Below, piece by piece: positions 46,941 to 58,010 of a stretch of DNA of 64,000 bases. The stretch is from Amblyomma americanum (lineage: Eukaryota; Arthropoda; Arachnida; Ixodida; Ixodidae). Position numbers and translations under genes: made by a program. The notes beneath the pieces were generated by a model. The model searched no databases and had not been told where the DNA came from. It was given only the letters and a program-made list of their open reading frames with translations. Every line of letters starts with the position of its first letter. Positions within the stretch are counted from its first letter, which is position 1. The stretch lies in NCBI RefSeq assembly GCF_052857255.1, contig NC_135500.1:50742272-50806271 (forward strand). The letters are read 5' to 3'.

Positions 46941-47339
46941 TTAAACAAGGTGTGGAATTATCAGTGCAAAGAAAGCCACGGCAAAACATGGATGTAGTCG
47001 ATGGCCATTGGAAGCCTGCAGCGGACCTCACTTGCGTGTGTGAAAGCCTTCCAGTAGCATTTCATGGAATGAAGACGAGCAATTTGGTTGCTCATCATAA
47101 AAAATCTTAAAAGCAAGCAGGAGGGCCCAGGAAGAATGACCCAGTGTAATATTTTTTTTAAAAGATAGCAGAATTGAGTGGTTTCACGTCTTATGCTGAG
47201 CTGTTTGTTTAATTTCTGTGTAACTGTGGGTGATGGAAAGCAATTGGAATCCCTCCACAATAGAGGACCTCATACCCACTGCTAGCTTTGATGGTATCTA
47301 AAGGATTTTAAGCTTGGATGTTATCTAAAGGAAAGGATT

Positions 47340-48310
47340 TTCCTTTCCTAAGGAAAGAAAAATGATAGGTGTAATGTTAAGCGACAGGAAGAGAACAGAG
47401 TGGGCAAGGTAACACACGTGGGTTAATCACATCCTAGTCAAAACCAAGAAGAAGAAATGGGCTTGGGCAGGGCATGGAATACGAAGGCGAGATAACCGAT
47501 GGTCATTAAAGGTGCACTAAAGAGTATTCTGAACTCTTCTTTTTACCACGAGAACTCTATCTACATGTTCCGAGCATACTTAGAAAATTCAAATTTCTGT
47601 CCTGTGCTGCCGATTTCCCTCATTTAAATGGGATTAAACGTCCCAGCTCCCGCCTTTTTTTTAATTTAACGCTGCAGGTAGGAGAAGTCAACCAACGCGT
47701 GGAGTGCCTTTCAGCTAGTCCCGTGGCCACTTCGCTTTCGCTTTTATTTTATTTTTTAGATTTCCATGAATAGTTTCAGTCGCAGACAACATAGCCACAA
47801 ATTGGGCCCACAGAAATGAAAATATGCGTGGACTCTTAGATTTACGTATCACTCCGCCGATGGCAGAGCGGCAAGCCACCACGGAACTGGCTGAAAAGGC
47901 ACTCCACATGTTGTTTGACTACTCCTGCCTTCCGTGTTGAGTTCAACAAAAGGTGGAGCCAGAACGTTCAATCTGTTTTAAATTAGGGATATCGGCCACA
48001 CAGGGCAGTAAATTGAAGTTTCTAAGAATGCTCGGAACGTGTAGATCGAGTTCCCGCGGTAATATGACGAGTTCATATTCCTCTTTAGTGCACCTTTAAG
48101 GTAACGGACTGAATTCCAAGAGTAGGCAAGTGTAGCGAGGACGGAAGAAAGTTAGGTGGGCGAAGGAGATTAAAAACTTTGCGGGGATACGGTAGCCGCA
48201 GCTCGCAAAGGACAGGGTTAATTGGAGAGACATGGGAGAGGCCTTTGCCCTGTAGTGGGCATAGTCAGGCTGATGGTGATGACGGTGATGAAAGGAGTTG
48301 AGGTACTGAA
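47340..48310 (+). pseudogene. RTE-type LINE 3' fragment split by a TTAA element
   Basis: The first part (47340-47509) reads, with frame breaks, as MIGVMLSDRKRTEWAR and KKKWAWAGHGIRRRDNRWS. The second part (48096-48310) continues exactly where it stopped, with GTAACGGACTGAATTCCAAG to the GCCCTGTAGTGGGCATAGTC end and a GATGGTGATGACGGTGATG tail. The intervening 586 bp are a separate element. Confidence 0.88.
47510..48095. mobile_element. TTAA-target MITE, AGGTGCACTAAAG type, inserted in the RTE fragment
   Basis: Inverted repeats of about 85 bp begin AGGTGCACTAAAGAGTATTC on the left and, reverse complemented, AGGTGCACTAAAGAGGAATA on the right. They share TCTACATGTTCCGAGCAT-like sequence further in. 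TTAA is duplicated (47506-47509, 48096-48099), and the uninterrupted RTE copies show a single TTAA at that site. Confidence 0.93.
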
Positions 48311-48489
48311 TTGTAATTGTGTGTTATTTCTTTTTAATGGTGCACAAGAGATTAGTAACTGTGGAGCTCCACGCGGAATTCTCCTATGCCTGCAAACAAG
48401 ATGTAATTTCGCAGGTTGCCTTGTTTTAATAGCTGAACGGTGGCTATTTTGCGAGTGCTGAGCCCAGATGCGCGGGGGGTGTGGCTCAG

Positions 48490-48827
48490 CTGCACCTCGT
48501 CTGCCCTGTACCTGTCCCAGGTGGCAGGCACGCAGAGGGCGCTGCTGTCCCTTGGCCAGCACTGCCTCAGCTGCCTGGACGCTCAGACCCTGCGGGAGAC
48601 ATGCCTGGCCCTGGCCTCAGACTGTGGCTGCTACCTCACTGCCCTCCAGCTGCGCAGTGCAGGGTGCTTTGTTGACCTGGAGGCTGCTGAAGCCCTGGCC
48701 ACCTACCTGGCCTCGGCAGTCGGCCTGAGGGAGCTGGACATGGAGCTGCCCAGGTCATCCCGCTGGCCGCATGCAGTCGTCAATGGCCTGGCCCAGAACA
48801 ACAGCATCGAGAAGCTCACCATAAAAG
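48490..48827 (+). CDS. LRR protein gene, coding exon 5 (LRRs)
   Basis: Encodes VAGTQRALLSLGQHCLSCLD, then CYLTALQLRSAGCFVDLEAA, EALATYLASAVGLRELDMEL and VVNGLAQNNSIEKLTIKG, LRRs like those of exons 2-4. The donor AAAAG-GTGGGA leaves one base of a codon, which exon 6 completes. The start is uncertain. The best-looking acceptor (pyrimidine tract then GTCCCAG) would begin the exon at 48521, but that needs a phase-0 partner. The weaker acceptor GGCTCAG at 48489 supplies the single base (C) that completes the AG left by exon 4, so I use 48490. Either way the LRR part is unaffected. Confidence 0.78.
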
Positions 48828-49026
48828 GTGGGATGAGAGCAGGGATGCCCAAAATCACTGGGGGCACCTCCGGAATGTCTGTCAGTATCCTCTGCTCTTT
48901 CATTTTTGCTGAAGAGGTCTTCTTGGCTTAAAGGCTGTGCATATTTGCCATTCCGATCACTCCTTTCTCATTGGTATGGCTGACAGCCCTGGTTCCACCA
49001 GCTGCAGAGTTGACTTGATAATAGAG

Positions 49027-49152
49027 CACATACTCTGGGGCCAGGGTCTCGCATGCTAGGCTTCCCCAACCAGTTGGTTTCGGCTAGTGTGATAGCCAAA
49101 ACCAATTTGTTGGGAAAGAAGCACGTGAGAACCTGGCCCCTGTACATACCCT
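49027..49152. repeat. Imperfect foldback repeat (about 60-bp arms)
   Basis: The left arm (CATACTCTGGGGCCAGGGTC ... CCAGTTGGTTTCGGCTAG) is mirrored by the right arm (GATAGCCAAAACCAATTTG ... ACCTGGCCCCTGTACATACC) at roughly 80 percent identity, centred near 49089. Confidence 0.75.
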
Positions 49153-49545
49153 GTATTTAATGCTGAGAGGCAATAGCCATAGGCTCCATGCAGGAGTAAC
49201 CCCGGCGCCGGGGCGCCCCCTCGTGGCAGAAAGGGAGGACCACGAGGACCACGTGCTGCATAGACACTGCAAAGCTCCTAGGGCGTTTGCTATATTATTT
49301 GTTTGTCCTTTGTGTTGGTAGCATGTTGTGCTTGAGCATCGATTGCTGCATTGCAATGTGTAGTAACACATACATGGACTCACCAGGGACAGAGTTTTTT
49401 TGCCTTTCCACAAGCCTTATGCAGTGTAGCAATAGGAATACAGGATCACTCTCATCTGGCTGAGAAAGTAGGTCTCACCAATCCTCTATCAAACTTGCTC
49501 CAATGTTTGTTTTATTGTTAGGTTTATTCATGAATCATGGGTACT

Positions 49546-49789
49546 GCCGCCACGGTGGCTAAGTGGTTATGGCGCTCGGCTGCTGGCCCGAAAGCCACGG
49601 GTTCGATCCCGACCGTGGTGGTCGAATTTCTATGGAGGCGAAATTCTATAACCCCATGTACTGTGCGATATCAGTGCACGTTAAAAAACCCCAGGTGATC
49701 GAAATTTCCGGAGCCCTTCACTACGACATCTCTCATAGCCTGAGTCACTTTGGGACGTCAAACCCCCATAGACCAAACCAAACCAAATT
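49546..49789 (+). mobile_element. Ruka-like tRNA-derived SINE, full length
   Basis: A box GTGGCTAAGTGGTTATGG, B box GGTTCGATCCC, a conserved body (CGAAATTTCCGGAGCCCTTC) and a 3' end of CCATAGACC with ACCAA repeats. ATGGGTA(C/T)T flanks it at 49537-49545 and 49790-49798, one mismatch. It lies in intron 5. Confidence 0.93.
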
Positions 49790-49799
49790 ATGGGTATTG

Positions 49800-51285
49800 T
49801 CAGGGTCTTTCTGTTGCTGTACCAAATACTGAGTTTTTCAGAGAAGCCCGCAGCATGTTTATTTATTTGTATATTTATTTATTATCGAGAACAGTAAGCA
49901 AACACCAAGAAACCTTTTTTCTTGATCAGTTCTGCTGTTAGCACAGCATCTGCAATGTGTTTGTTGTTTTCTTCTGTGTTCTTCTTCAGGTACACTGTGC
50001 ACATGTGTCTGTATCCAGGTGTTTATTCTTTACCATTTAAATAAAATTTCTGTTGTTATTAATTTTGTTGTCTGCTGTCTTTCTTTGTGCTCTGACTGGT
50101 TGTGCTTCATACAAGCGAGAACTTCCATGTTCATCTGCATTGGCCAATAGGAAGGTTGTTTGAGCAAGCCTAAGAGTTGGCATTCATGCTATGGGAGAAG
50201 GATCAGTATGGCTGTCACTGTTGGTTCTCTGCCCAGCAGAGCCAGCAAACTTCAATGCAGAGTGAATGTTGAGCAGTTTCACTAGAAAACCTATTTTGTC
50301 AAATTTTCCTTGCTTATGGTGTCTGGGTGCTGTCTGCATCGCATTGTTTCTTTGGCGTGCAACAGGTGACTGACTGGTGTGACCAACTTTCTTTGCTCCT
50401 CTATGTACAATCATATCCGGTGTGTTTCAACACAGTCATCATCTGACTGCGTGACTTGAAAACTGGAGTTTTACTTTTGGTTTCCATTCATCACTTTTTG
50501 CTTTCTGATGCAGTCAGGTACGCATACTTTGAGAAGAGGTGGCATCTTGAGTCATGCAAAGTGACGTCTGAACATCACCCAGAAAAAAAAAAGCAGTGTG
50601 CCCACCTCATGTTCCAGCTGCTTGAAAACAGTTTTTTTGTGTCAGCTGTGGCTGAGGCGCGTTATACGGTCAGAGACCCATTTGTCTCAATTTTGGTTGT
50701 GACATTCCGTCACAGAAGCAAGGAATTTGGAAGGGTGAGCCTTGATCTAGCGCCTAGATAATGATGTAATGCCACTTCGCACAACATTTTGCATTGAAAG
50801 TGCTTTAGTGTCTCTACAATCTTGGCAAGAGTTTGGCTGCATAACTCTCTATATGTACAGTCTTGTGCAAAATTTTGGCCCAGATGAGTGCATTAAGTCA
50901 TTGCTAACCTAAAGATTATTTGAATTTTCATAACACTTCCTCGGCACACTGTTGCTTTTTGAAGAGGAAGTAACTGAAAGAAGCATCTCAAGTTTTTTTA
51001 TGCTTCTGCAAATTCCCAGTTGCAACAGATTGAGTCTCCCAAAGAGAAGCTGGTCCTCTGCATCCCAAGTCTTAGAGAGCAGCAGTGCACCTTCTTTTTT
51101 TCTTAACTGTTGCACCGAGTGGCTGAAACGGTAAAATAAAGCTTGGCAGTAATGGAACATTTCCTGGGTGATAGCCGTTGCACACCTCAGTTATACAGCT
51201 GCTCTGCGGCATAGCATAGGTACTACAGACACTGTGTGGTCACATAAAGCAGAATAAAATTTTATAGAGTGTCCTAAATACAGTA
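49800..51285. other. Intronic sequence without identified feature
   Basis: A 101-codon frame (50456-50761) is cysteine- and histidine-poor and shows no domain. No repeat recognised. Confidence 0.35.
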
Positions 51286-51287
51286 AA

Positions 51288-51540
51288 ATCTCAATGATAT
51301 GAATCTCACATAGCCGCAAAACAATTCGCATCCAAAATTCTTTATCATCTAAAATGAATAAAATTCATATGCAGAAACATGAGAAATGCTTTCATGCAGA
51401 TCTGTTTGCGGCTGATAAGATTTATTTACAGTCATGTGGCCACAGCTCGCTACCCATGGTGCGTACAGCGTAACTGGTGATCATGACATAAGCTAAGCGC
51501 GGGCAGCAGTTAGTGTTCGAGAGTGTTGCTGTGGCTCATG
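51288..51540. repeat. Left part of a pogo/Tc1-type MITE
   Basis: TA then CAGTAAAATCTCAATGATAT. It runs parallel to 15372-15690 (ATGAATCTCAC, ATTCATATGC, ATGCAGATCTG). It is truncated by the LINE to its right. Confidence 0.6.
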
Positions 51541-51543
51541 CGT

Positions 51544-51789
51544 TTATGTCATCTGTAGTGGCACGGGAGAGATTGCTGAACATCTGAAATTCTGCACAAT
51601 GTACAGAGTGCACTCCTGCCAGGTAATTTTGCAAATTTGTATTATCCCAAAGCCTATGGTTTCTGTGACTCCATTAGCGATTACCATAGTAAATACGTTG
51701 TAGGCAATGGACAGTAAGCTGATCGGTCTGTAATTTTTAAAGTCCTTGGTGTCTCTTTTCCTATGAATTAAGACAATATTTGCGATCAT
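51544..51789 (-). pseudogene. Inverted 5' segment of the same RTE LINE
   Basis: The minus strand reads MIANIVLIHRKRDTKDFKNY, then RPISLLSIAYNVFTMVIANG. In RTE polymerases this block comes just before the TINQ-type region that opens the plus-strand part. Order and orientation fit a 5' inversion formed during target-primed integration. Confidence 0.85.
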
Positions 51790-52905
51790 ACACTATCAAT
51801 CAGATGATAAAGAAATGCATAGAATATAACTAACCCCTGTATATAGCCTTCATTGATTACAAGAAAGCATTCGACTCAGTGGAAACCTCAGCAGTCATAC
51901 AGGCATTGCGTAATCAGGGTGTAGAAGAGCCTTATATCAAAATACTGGAAGATATATATAGAACTGCACATCTACTATAGTCCTCCATAAAGTCAGCAGT
52001 CAGCAATAAAATTCCAATAAGGAAGGGCGTCAGGCAAGGAGATACGATCTCGCCAATGCTGTTCACCGGCTGTTTACAGGAGGTATTCCGAGGCCTGATT
52101 TGGGAACAGTTGGGGATAAGAGTTAATGGAGAATGCCTAAATAATCTGCGATTCGCTGATGACATTGCCTTGCTGAGTCACTCATGAGATGAATTGCAAA
52201 GCATGGTCAATGATTTAGACAGGCAGAGCAAAACAGTGGGTCTAAAAATTAACATGCAAAAAACCAAAGTAATGTTCTACAGTCTAGCAACGGAACAGCA
52301 GTTCACAATTGGCAGTGAGAGCCTGGAAGTTGTAAAGGAATACGTCTACTTAGGGCAGATAGTGGCAGCTTAACCGGATCATGAAAGGGCAATAACTAGA
52401 AGGATAAGAATGGGGTGGAGCGCATATCTCGGATCATGAATGGCAGTTTACCAATATCCCTCAAGAGGAAAGTGTACAACAGCATAATCTTACCGGTACT
52501 CACCTACGGGGCAGAAACGTGGAGGCTAACGAAAAGAGTTCAGCTTAAGTTAAGGACAACGCGGCGAGCCATGGAAAGAAAAATGATAGGTGTAACGTTA
52601 AGAGATCGGAAGCGGGCAGAGTGGGTGAGGGAACAAACACGGGTTAATGACATCCTAGTCGAAATCAAGAGAAAGAAATGGGCTTGGGCAGGACATGTAA
52701 TGCGAAGGCAAGATAACCGCTGGTCCTTAAGGGTAACGGAGTGGATTCCAAGTGAAGGCAAGCGTAGAAAGGGGCGGCAGAAGGTTAGGTGGGTGGATGA
52801 GATTAAGAACTTCGCAGGCATAGGGTGGGCACAGCTGCCAAAGGACCGGGCTAATTGGAAAGACACGGTGGAGGCCTTCGCCCTGCAGTGGGTGTAGTCA
52901 GGCTG
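51544..52905 (+). pseudogene. RTE-clade LINE, 5' truncated with inverted 5' segment
   Basis: On the plus strand from about 51790 the reading is INQMIKKCIEYN, FIDYKKAFDSVE, IRKGVRQGDTISPMLF, then LRFADDIALLSHS (FADD at 52152-52163), INMQKTKVM, VLTYGAETWRLTKRVQ and HVMRRQDNRWSLRVTEWIPS. It ends FALQWV and then GTGTAGTCAGGCTGGTGATG. Stops and small shifts make it inactive. The last 160 codons (52415-52897) remain open. The upstream RT part (51544-51789) lies in the opposite orientation. Confidence 0.9.
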
Positions 52906-53260
52906 GTGATGGTGCTATCCCAAAACTTGTGTCAACCATGTTCGTACCGAGATTATGCTGTAACTGAAGTCATATCCCAGGGCACACCTCATCTATTTTT
53001 CATTTTGCATTGCCCAAACACTGCCATTACAGATAGAAATGTTTTGTGTCCTGTATATCATCTTCTGTGTTTCTTAATTTTATCACAAAAATATTTAAGA
53101 ACTGTGCCGCTGTCAAATTTTTCTATGAATAACTTATTCGCTAAGTTATAGTTAGATATATATACTATAGTATGTGTTACACTTAACACACTTGAGAATA
53201 AGTTGTTTGAAGAAACAACATGAAGTAGGTCTTTTCCTAGCAGCGAGAAAAAGGCTAAGG

Positions 53261-53362
53261 AGCTGTGTTGAGTTAAGCTGAAAATAGGGCTAGTTAGTAG
53301 GCATTCATTGTAGCTGTGTTGAGTTAAGCTGAAAATAGGGCTAGTTAGTAGGCATTCATTGT
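53261..53362. repeat. Perfect 51-bp tandem duplication
   Basis: The unit AGCTGTGTTGAGTTAAGCTG... ending GCATTCATTGT occurs at 53261-53311 and 53312-53362 without a difference. Confidence 0.95.
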
Positions 53363-53446
53363 AGGGGAACAACGTAACAGTGGCGGGATATATACAAGCA
53401 CTTGTCTTGTATGTATCCCACCGCTGTTGCACTTCTCCTCTACAAT
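53358..53446. repeat. Foldback repeat (41-bp arms)
   Basis: 53358-53398 pairs with 53406-53446 (ATTGTAGGGGAACAACGTAA against ATTGTAGAGGAGAAGTGCAA, and GGGATATATACAAG against GGGATACATACAAG), about 80 percent paired, with a 7-nt loop. Confidence 0.8.
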
Positions 53447-53449
53447 AGC

Positions 53450-54380
53450 GAGCTACATATTTTCATGGAATGTCTAGATGCATCTGTGATTTTATGTTCC
53501 AAGCTTGATTTTGAAATGCCAATGTCTCCCTTATCATTCATTACTACTGGCATGGTCATAGTTCTTCATCATGCAGAATACATTGATTTTCTTTATGCCA
53601 TAGAGCTTTGATATCATCACAGCATCACCCTCAGAAATAGGCTCTTCAAAAACCATGTTGACTTCACTTGTAGTTGTCATGCCTTGTCGAGATTCTTTGC
53701 TGTTGGTTGTGGCTGCTGCTGCTGCTGAGCTGTTGCTTCCACGTTGTTGAAACATGAAATGGACTGTGTGTTTTGTCTATGTTACCAAATTGACATGGCA
53801 TACTAAGTGGGATGCAGAAGTCAACCAACTCTACTTGGAAACAGAAAGGAACAGCTCAAAGACTAGACAAGAAGAAAGGGATTGACACAAATGCTGGCTA
53901 GCACAGAGTTACTAGTTGGCGCTTGTGTTGGCTTTCGTCATCATCCCATCTTTGTACTGTTTCTTTCCATTGTGTTGAACCAGCCAGCCTGTAGCAGTGC
54001 CCTTGTGTGCCTAGTAAAGCTTATCCTGGGTGAAAGAAGACCATGTGGGCATCAGGAATGTTTTACTGAAGCAGTTTATGCTGCCTTCGCATCTTGCGCA
54101 CAACTTGATACTTGTGGAGCAAGACAAACCTGTAGACATGGCCGCAGAAGACCACATTTTATGTCCACCTTCCGAACTTGAAAGTCCATTGTATTTTATG
54201 ATGAGCATACATATTCCTGCCTACGTACGTATGTTGCCCTTAGGAAGAAAAACGTAGTGTTAGTGAAGACTGAATTTTGCACAACAGAAAAAGGGAAGAT
54301 AAAGGGAGTAGACGTAGACAAGCGGTAGTGGACACAGAAGTAGACACAAGCATGCAGTATTGCAGATTTGTCGTTTGTCC
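53450..54380. other. Intronic sequence without identified feature
   Basis: No domain-bearing frame. A run of six GCT/GCTG units occurs near 53712-53728. Confidence 0.35.
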
Positions 54381-54385
54381 TTTAA

Positions 54386-54904
54386 AGGGGCTCTGAAACA
54401 CCTTCCGAAGAAAGCACATCAACTCGCTCAATCACTGCATTGTGTTGTCATTAAAACCTGAGCCAAATAACACACTTATACATGCAGCAGAGAACCCACA
54501 ATTGCGCGAAAGTTGGCGAGCCCTTCTCGGCGACTTTCTCGTGCTCACACCCTCTTCCGTCACTCGCATCTACGTATACATGTTGAGAGGTGGCAACTGG
54601 TTAGATTCTTTCAGACGTTAGGCAGCTACCGTGGCTGCGGCCAATAAGCCGTGTAGCTTTGGTGGGTGAGGAAGCTCCGCCCCCTGAGGTGGGGCTGGCG
54701 GAGGAGCGCCGACCTTCTAGCGTGCAAAAACTGACGAGAGGAGAGGGAAAAGCGTGAATACTCGGAAATTCGAATTCTGACTACTGATAACTCAGCTTCT
54801 AACAAGCGCATTAGAAAATTTCTTGCTTGACAGTGTTCATGAAGAGGCGTGCCTTAACATACCAGGCATACTGTAGCTTTATTAGGGCCCCTTTCAGAGC
54901 CCCT
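54386..54904. mobile_element. TTAA-target MITE, AGGGGCTCTGAAACACC type, complete
   Basis: Left end AGGGGCTCTGAAACACCTTC after TTAA (54382-54385). The right end reverse complements to AGGGGCTCTGAAAGGGGCCC, followed by CTAA (54905-54908), one change from TTAA. 519 bp. Confidence 0.82.
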
Positions 54905-55688
54905 CTAAGGGAAGCAAATGTTTGAAAATTTTAAACCTGACGGGACCCTTGTCTTAGAAAATATTCTTACTAATGAAGTCAAAATCATGCAATTTTCAGG
55001 GAACATATATTTTTTGTGTGCTCATTCTAAATATGTCAATTAACTTCATGTGAAAGAAGTCCTTATCCATTTATGTGCATGTCATTCAAGTCATTTGCAG
55101 AAACAATTGGAAAAATTTTCTTGCAGGGAACTTGCTGAAATGCATGCAATTGGTTTGTCTTGACATTAAGGAGTACAATAACGGTAAAATTATCATCTGA
55201 GTTACAGGGATTTGAAGTTGCCGCTTCAGAAATGGGAAGAAAAGTTGGCATCCCTGTTTCTGGAGTGGCGACTTAGAAACCTTATAACTCAAGTTGTATG
55301 GTAGGCAGGATGATATTTTTGCCCTTATTTCGCTCCTTGATGTCAAGGCTAAGCAATGGTATACATTTCAGTAGGTTCCCCGCAGCAAACTTGCTTGAAA
55401 GCTCTCTCCAATAACTTACATAACATATTGCAAAGTGCACAAGGACTTGTTATACATAAAATTAATTCACATATTTGGAATCAGCATACAAAAATACATG
55501 TTCACTGAAGATTTTATAACTGTAACTTCATTAATAAAGATTTTTTCTAAAGACCAGGGTCTCCCTCCAAAGGGAGTGTATAATAAAGTTACGGTATGCC
55601 TGGAATGTTCAAGTGCCCTGCTTCGCGAATATTGCACAGCAACAATTTTTTAATGCGGTTTTTAGAGGCTGAGATATTTGTAGTGAAA
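54905..55688. other. Intronic sequence without identified feature
   Basis: AT-rich, no domain-bearing frame. Confidence 0.35.
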
Positions 55689-55689
55689 A

Positions 55690-56545
55690 CTTTACTTATT
55701 TATTTATTTATTTATTGATACTGCAGGCCAATAAACTGGCCCTAGCAGGAGGGGCAATACAGTAAAAAGTGTGACAATGCAAAACAACAATAAACACTAA
55801 CGAAAAATAATGCTGGGTGTAGCAGTGTTACTCAATGAATACGCTCTGGCACCAGCGCAATAACGAACAAAACATGAAGAGTGGCACATGTGAAATAACA
55901 AACAGGCGGGCAATTTTTACTCAGAACAACAGAACTGTTTCTGGGGGAAAAAAAAAAAAAAGGCATCACAAAGTGAAGGAGTTAGGAAAACATAACAGAT
56001 TTTGAACACTGGTTTTGTTTCAGTTAGTTTATGGAAGAAAGATGTTTTTCCAGCTCTTCTGCAAAGTTTTGTGACTGCAATACATCGACAGGTATAGAAT
56101 TCCATTCATGTATAGTACGCGGAAAGAAACTATTCATATGGGATTTTGTTTTAGAAAATATTGGCGTAAGTGAAAGGTTATGTCTGTGTCTTGTCTGGCG
56201 TGAACTTAGAGGTTTTACGCAATGAGGCTGCTGAAGTGCGCTTTTTCCATTTATAATGTTATGTAAAAATTGGAGACGACTTATCTTCCGCCTGTTTTCC
56301 AGCGTACTGATTTTATTTGCAAGCATTATTAAAGACGGAGAATCCTCTCTTTTATATTTACTAAAGATGAATCTGATAGCCTTCCTTGAACACGCTCTAA
56401 ATTCATTATATTCTTTTTAGCATGAGGATCCCATACAACTGCTGCATACTCCAGTTTGGAACGGACAAATGTGTTGTATGCTAACATTTTGGTATTTGCA
56501 GGTGCATTTCTAAGTTTCCTTTTCTCAACTTGAATATCAGGTGTT
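55690..56545 (-). pseudogene. CR1/Jockey-like LINE, C-terminus and 3' end
   Basis: The minus strand encodes MLAYNTFVRSKLEYAAVVWD (from about 56490), then RRKISRLQFLHNIINGKSAL, LSSRQTRHRHNLSLTPIFSK and FFPRTIHEWNSIPVDVLQSQ. These are the usual last domain blocks of CR1/Jockey-like ORF2. The 3' untranslated part follows and ends in an ATAAATAAATAAAT tail at 55690-55712. It is 5' truncated, with one frame break near 56326. Confidence 0.88.
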
Positions 56546-56905
56546 TTCGTGCCTTTACCTCTTCTCTCATCACTCTTTGCGCGCTTGAAGGTTGGCGCAT
56601 CTCCACCAGCCCCACCTCCGGGGCTGGAGCTTCCTGACCTGACGGAGCTAAGCGGCTTATGGTAGCTGCCTGACGTCTGAACTAATCTGACCAATAGCCA
56701 CCTCTCACCTTGTCTACACAGGTGCGAGCGACTGGGGAGGGTGCGAGCATGAAAGTCTCTGCGAAGGGCTCGCCAACTTTCGTGCGTGATTGTGGGTTCT
56801 GCGCTGCGTGTAGGAGTGTATTATTTGACTCAGGTGTTCATGACAACACAATGCAGTGACTGACAGAGTTAGTGTGCTATCGTTGGAAGGTGCTTCAGAG
56901 CCCCT
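56546..56905. mobile_element. TTAA-target MITE, AGGGGCTCTGAAGCACC type, truncated inverted copy
   Basis: Reverse complement of the left 360 bp of the element at 54386, with about 75-80 percent visible identity. Its outer end is intact and followed by TTAA (56906-56909). The inner side adjoins the LINE. Confidence 0.8.
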
Positions 56906-57029
56906 TTAACTTACTGTTTGGTGTATGATTACCTTAACCACTAATGCTTAATAAAACCCAAAACAACTGCAATCACCTCATCTGGAAAGCGATGCAAGGT
57001 AGAATGGCAGGCCACTGGTTGGGACCCTG

Positions 57030-57835
57030 AAGTAGATTTTATTTATGTAGATGACACTAATATTTTCTGTTCAGGCGATGATGTTAACAGTTTAGTCACT
57101 GCTGGAGAAGCCTTATTTCTGGTCTCATAGTAATGCATTACCAATCAACATGAAGAATAGTAAGGCTGAGTATTTTGGAGCAAAAAACAGCCAAGTTTCC
57201 GACTGTACGAGCTTACTCTTAAGTGGTAATCAAATTAGGATAGTCAGTGCATTTAAGATGTCGGGAGTTCTTTTCAGTGAACATATGCTTTGGGATAACC
57301 ATATAGATTTGCTATGAATTAAATTAGCTCGAACTGTAGGAATAATCAGGAGATGCCAATGGATGCTTCCGGCCAAAGCTTATTCTGTATCATGCTCTAT
57401 TCGAATTGCATGCCAGATATTGCCACTTGGTGTGTGTGGGGTAACACTACATACACTGATATCCAGAAACTTTTGACTTTACAAAAGCAGGCCCTCAGAG
57501 CTATAGCTAATGTAGATTACTTATCTTTTACACAGACATTATTTTCCAGGCACAGAATTGTGCCTATAAGTGTTCTATACGTGTTTCGGGTTCTACATAT
57601 ATTTATAAATCACCGTTTCATGACCAGGCCAATCATTTAATAAATATGTCTTACCTGCACGTTAACCCAGTACCCCAGATAGCAGGACACAATGAATACT
57701 GGCACGCACCACGTCCAAGAACAAATTACGGTTTGCAGTCTCTAAGATATGTCCTACCTCCTCCACTGAATAAGTTTACAAATGATTCCATTTGCTCCGT
57801 AACAGTCAATTACATCCGAAATCTGTTCCTTTAGT
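57030..57835 (+). pseudogene. CR1/Jockey-like LINE fragment with YVDD box
   Basis: Plus-strand reading FIYVDDTNIFCSGDDVNSLV (YVDD at 57044-57055), later ILYHALFELHARYCHL, then HAPRPRTNYGLQSLRYVLPP, the conserved RTNYG block of these polymerases. Many stops and shifts lie between. It ends at the TAG near 57834. Confidence 0.85.
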
Positions 57836-58010
57836 GTGTTGTTTTTGCTTGTCTATGCAGTGCACTGCGTAAAATTGTGAAACGTTTTGTTGTCTGTCCA
57901 TTATCAGATGTTGATTTCTTACAGTTCTTTTTAATTGGTTGTTCATTTGTGAATGGCCATCAGGTCATTACAAGCAGCCAAGAGAGTTGACCATTGTATT
58001 TTTCTGTGCG

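Noticed and set aside
53261..53362. CRISPR or satellite array
   Set aside because: Only two abutting copies without spacers; a simple tandem duplication.
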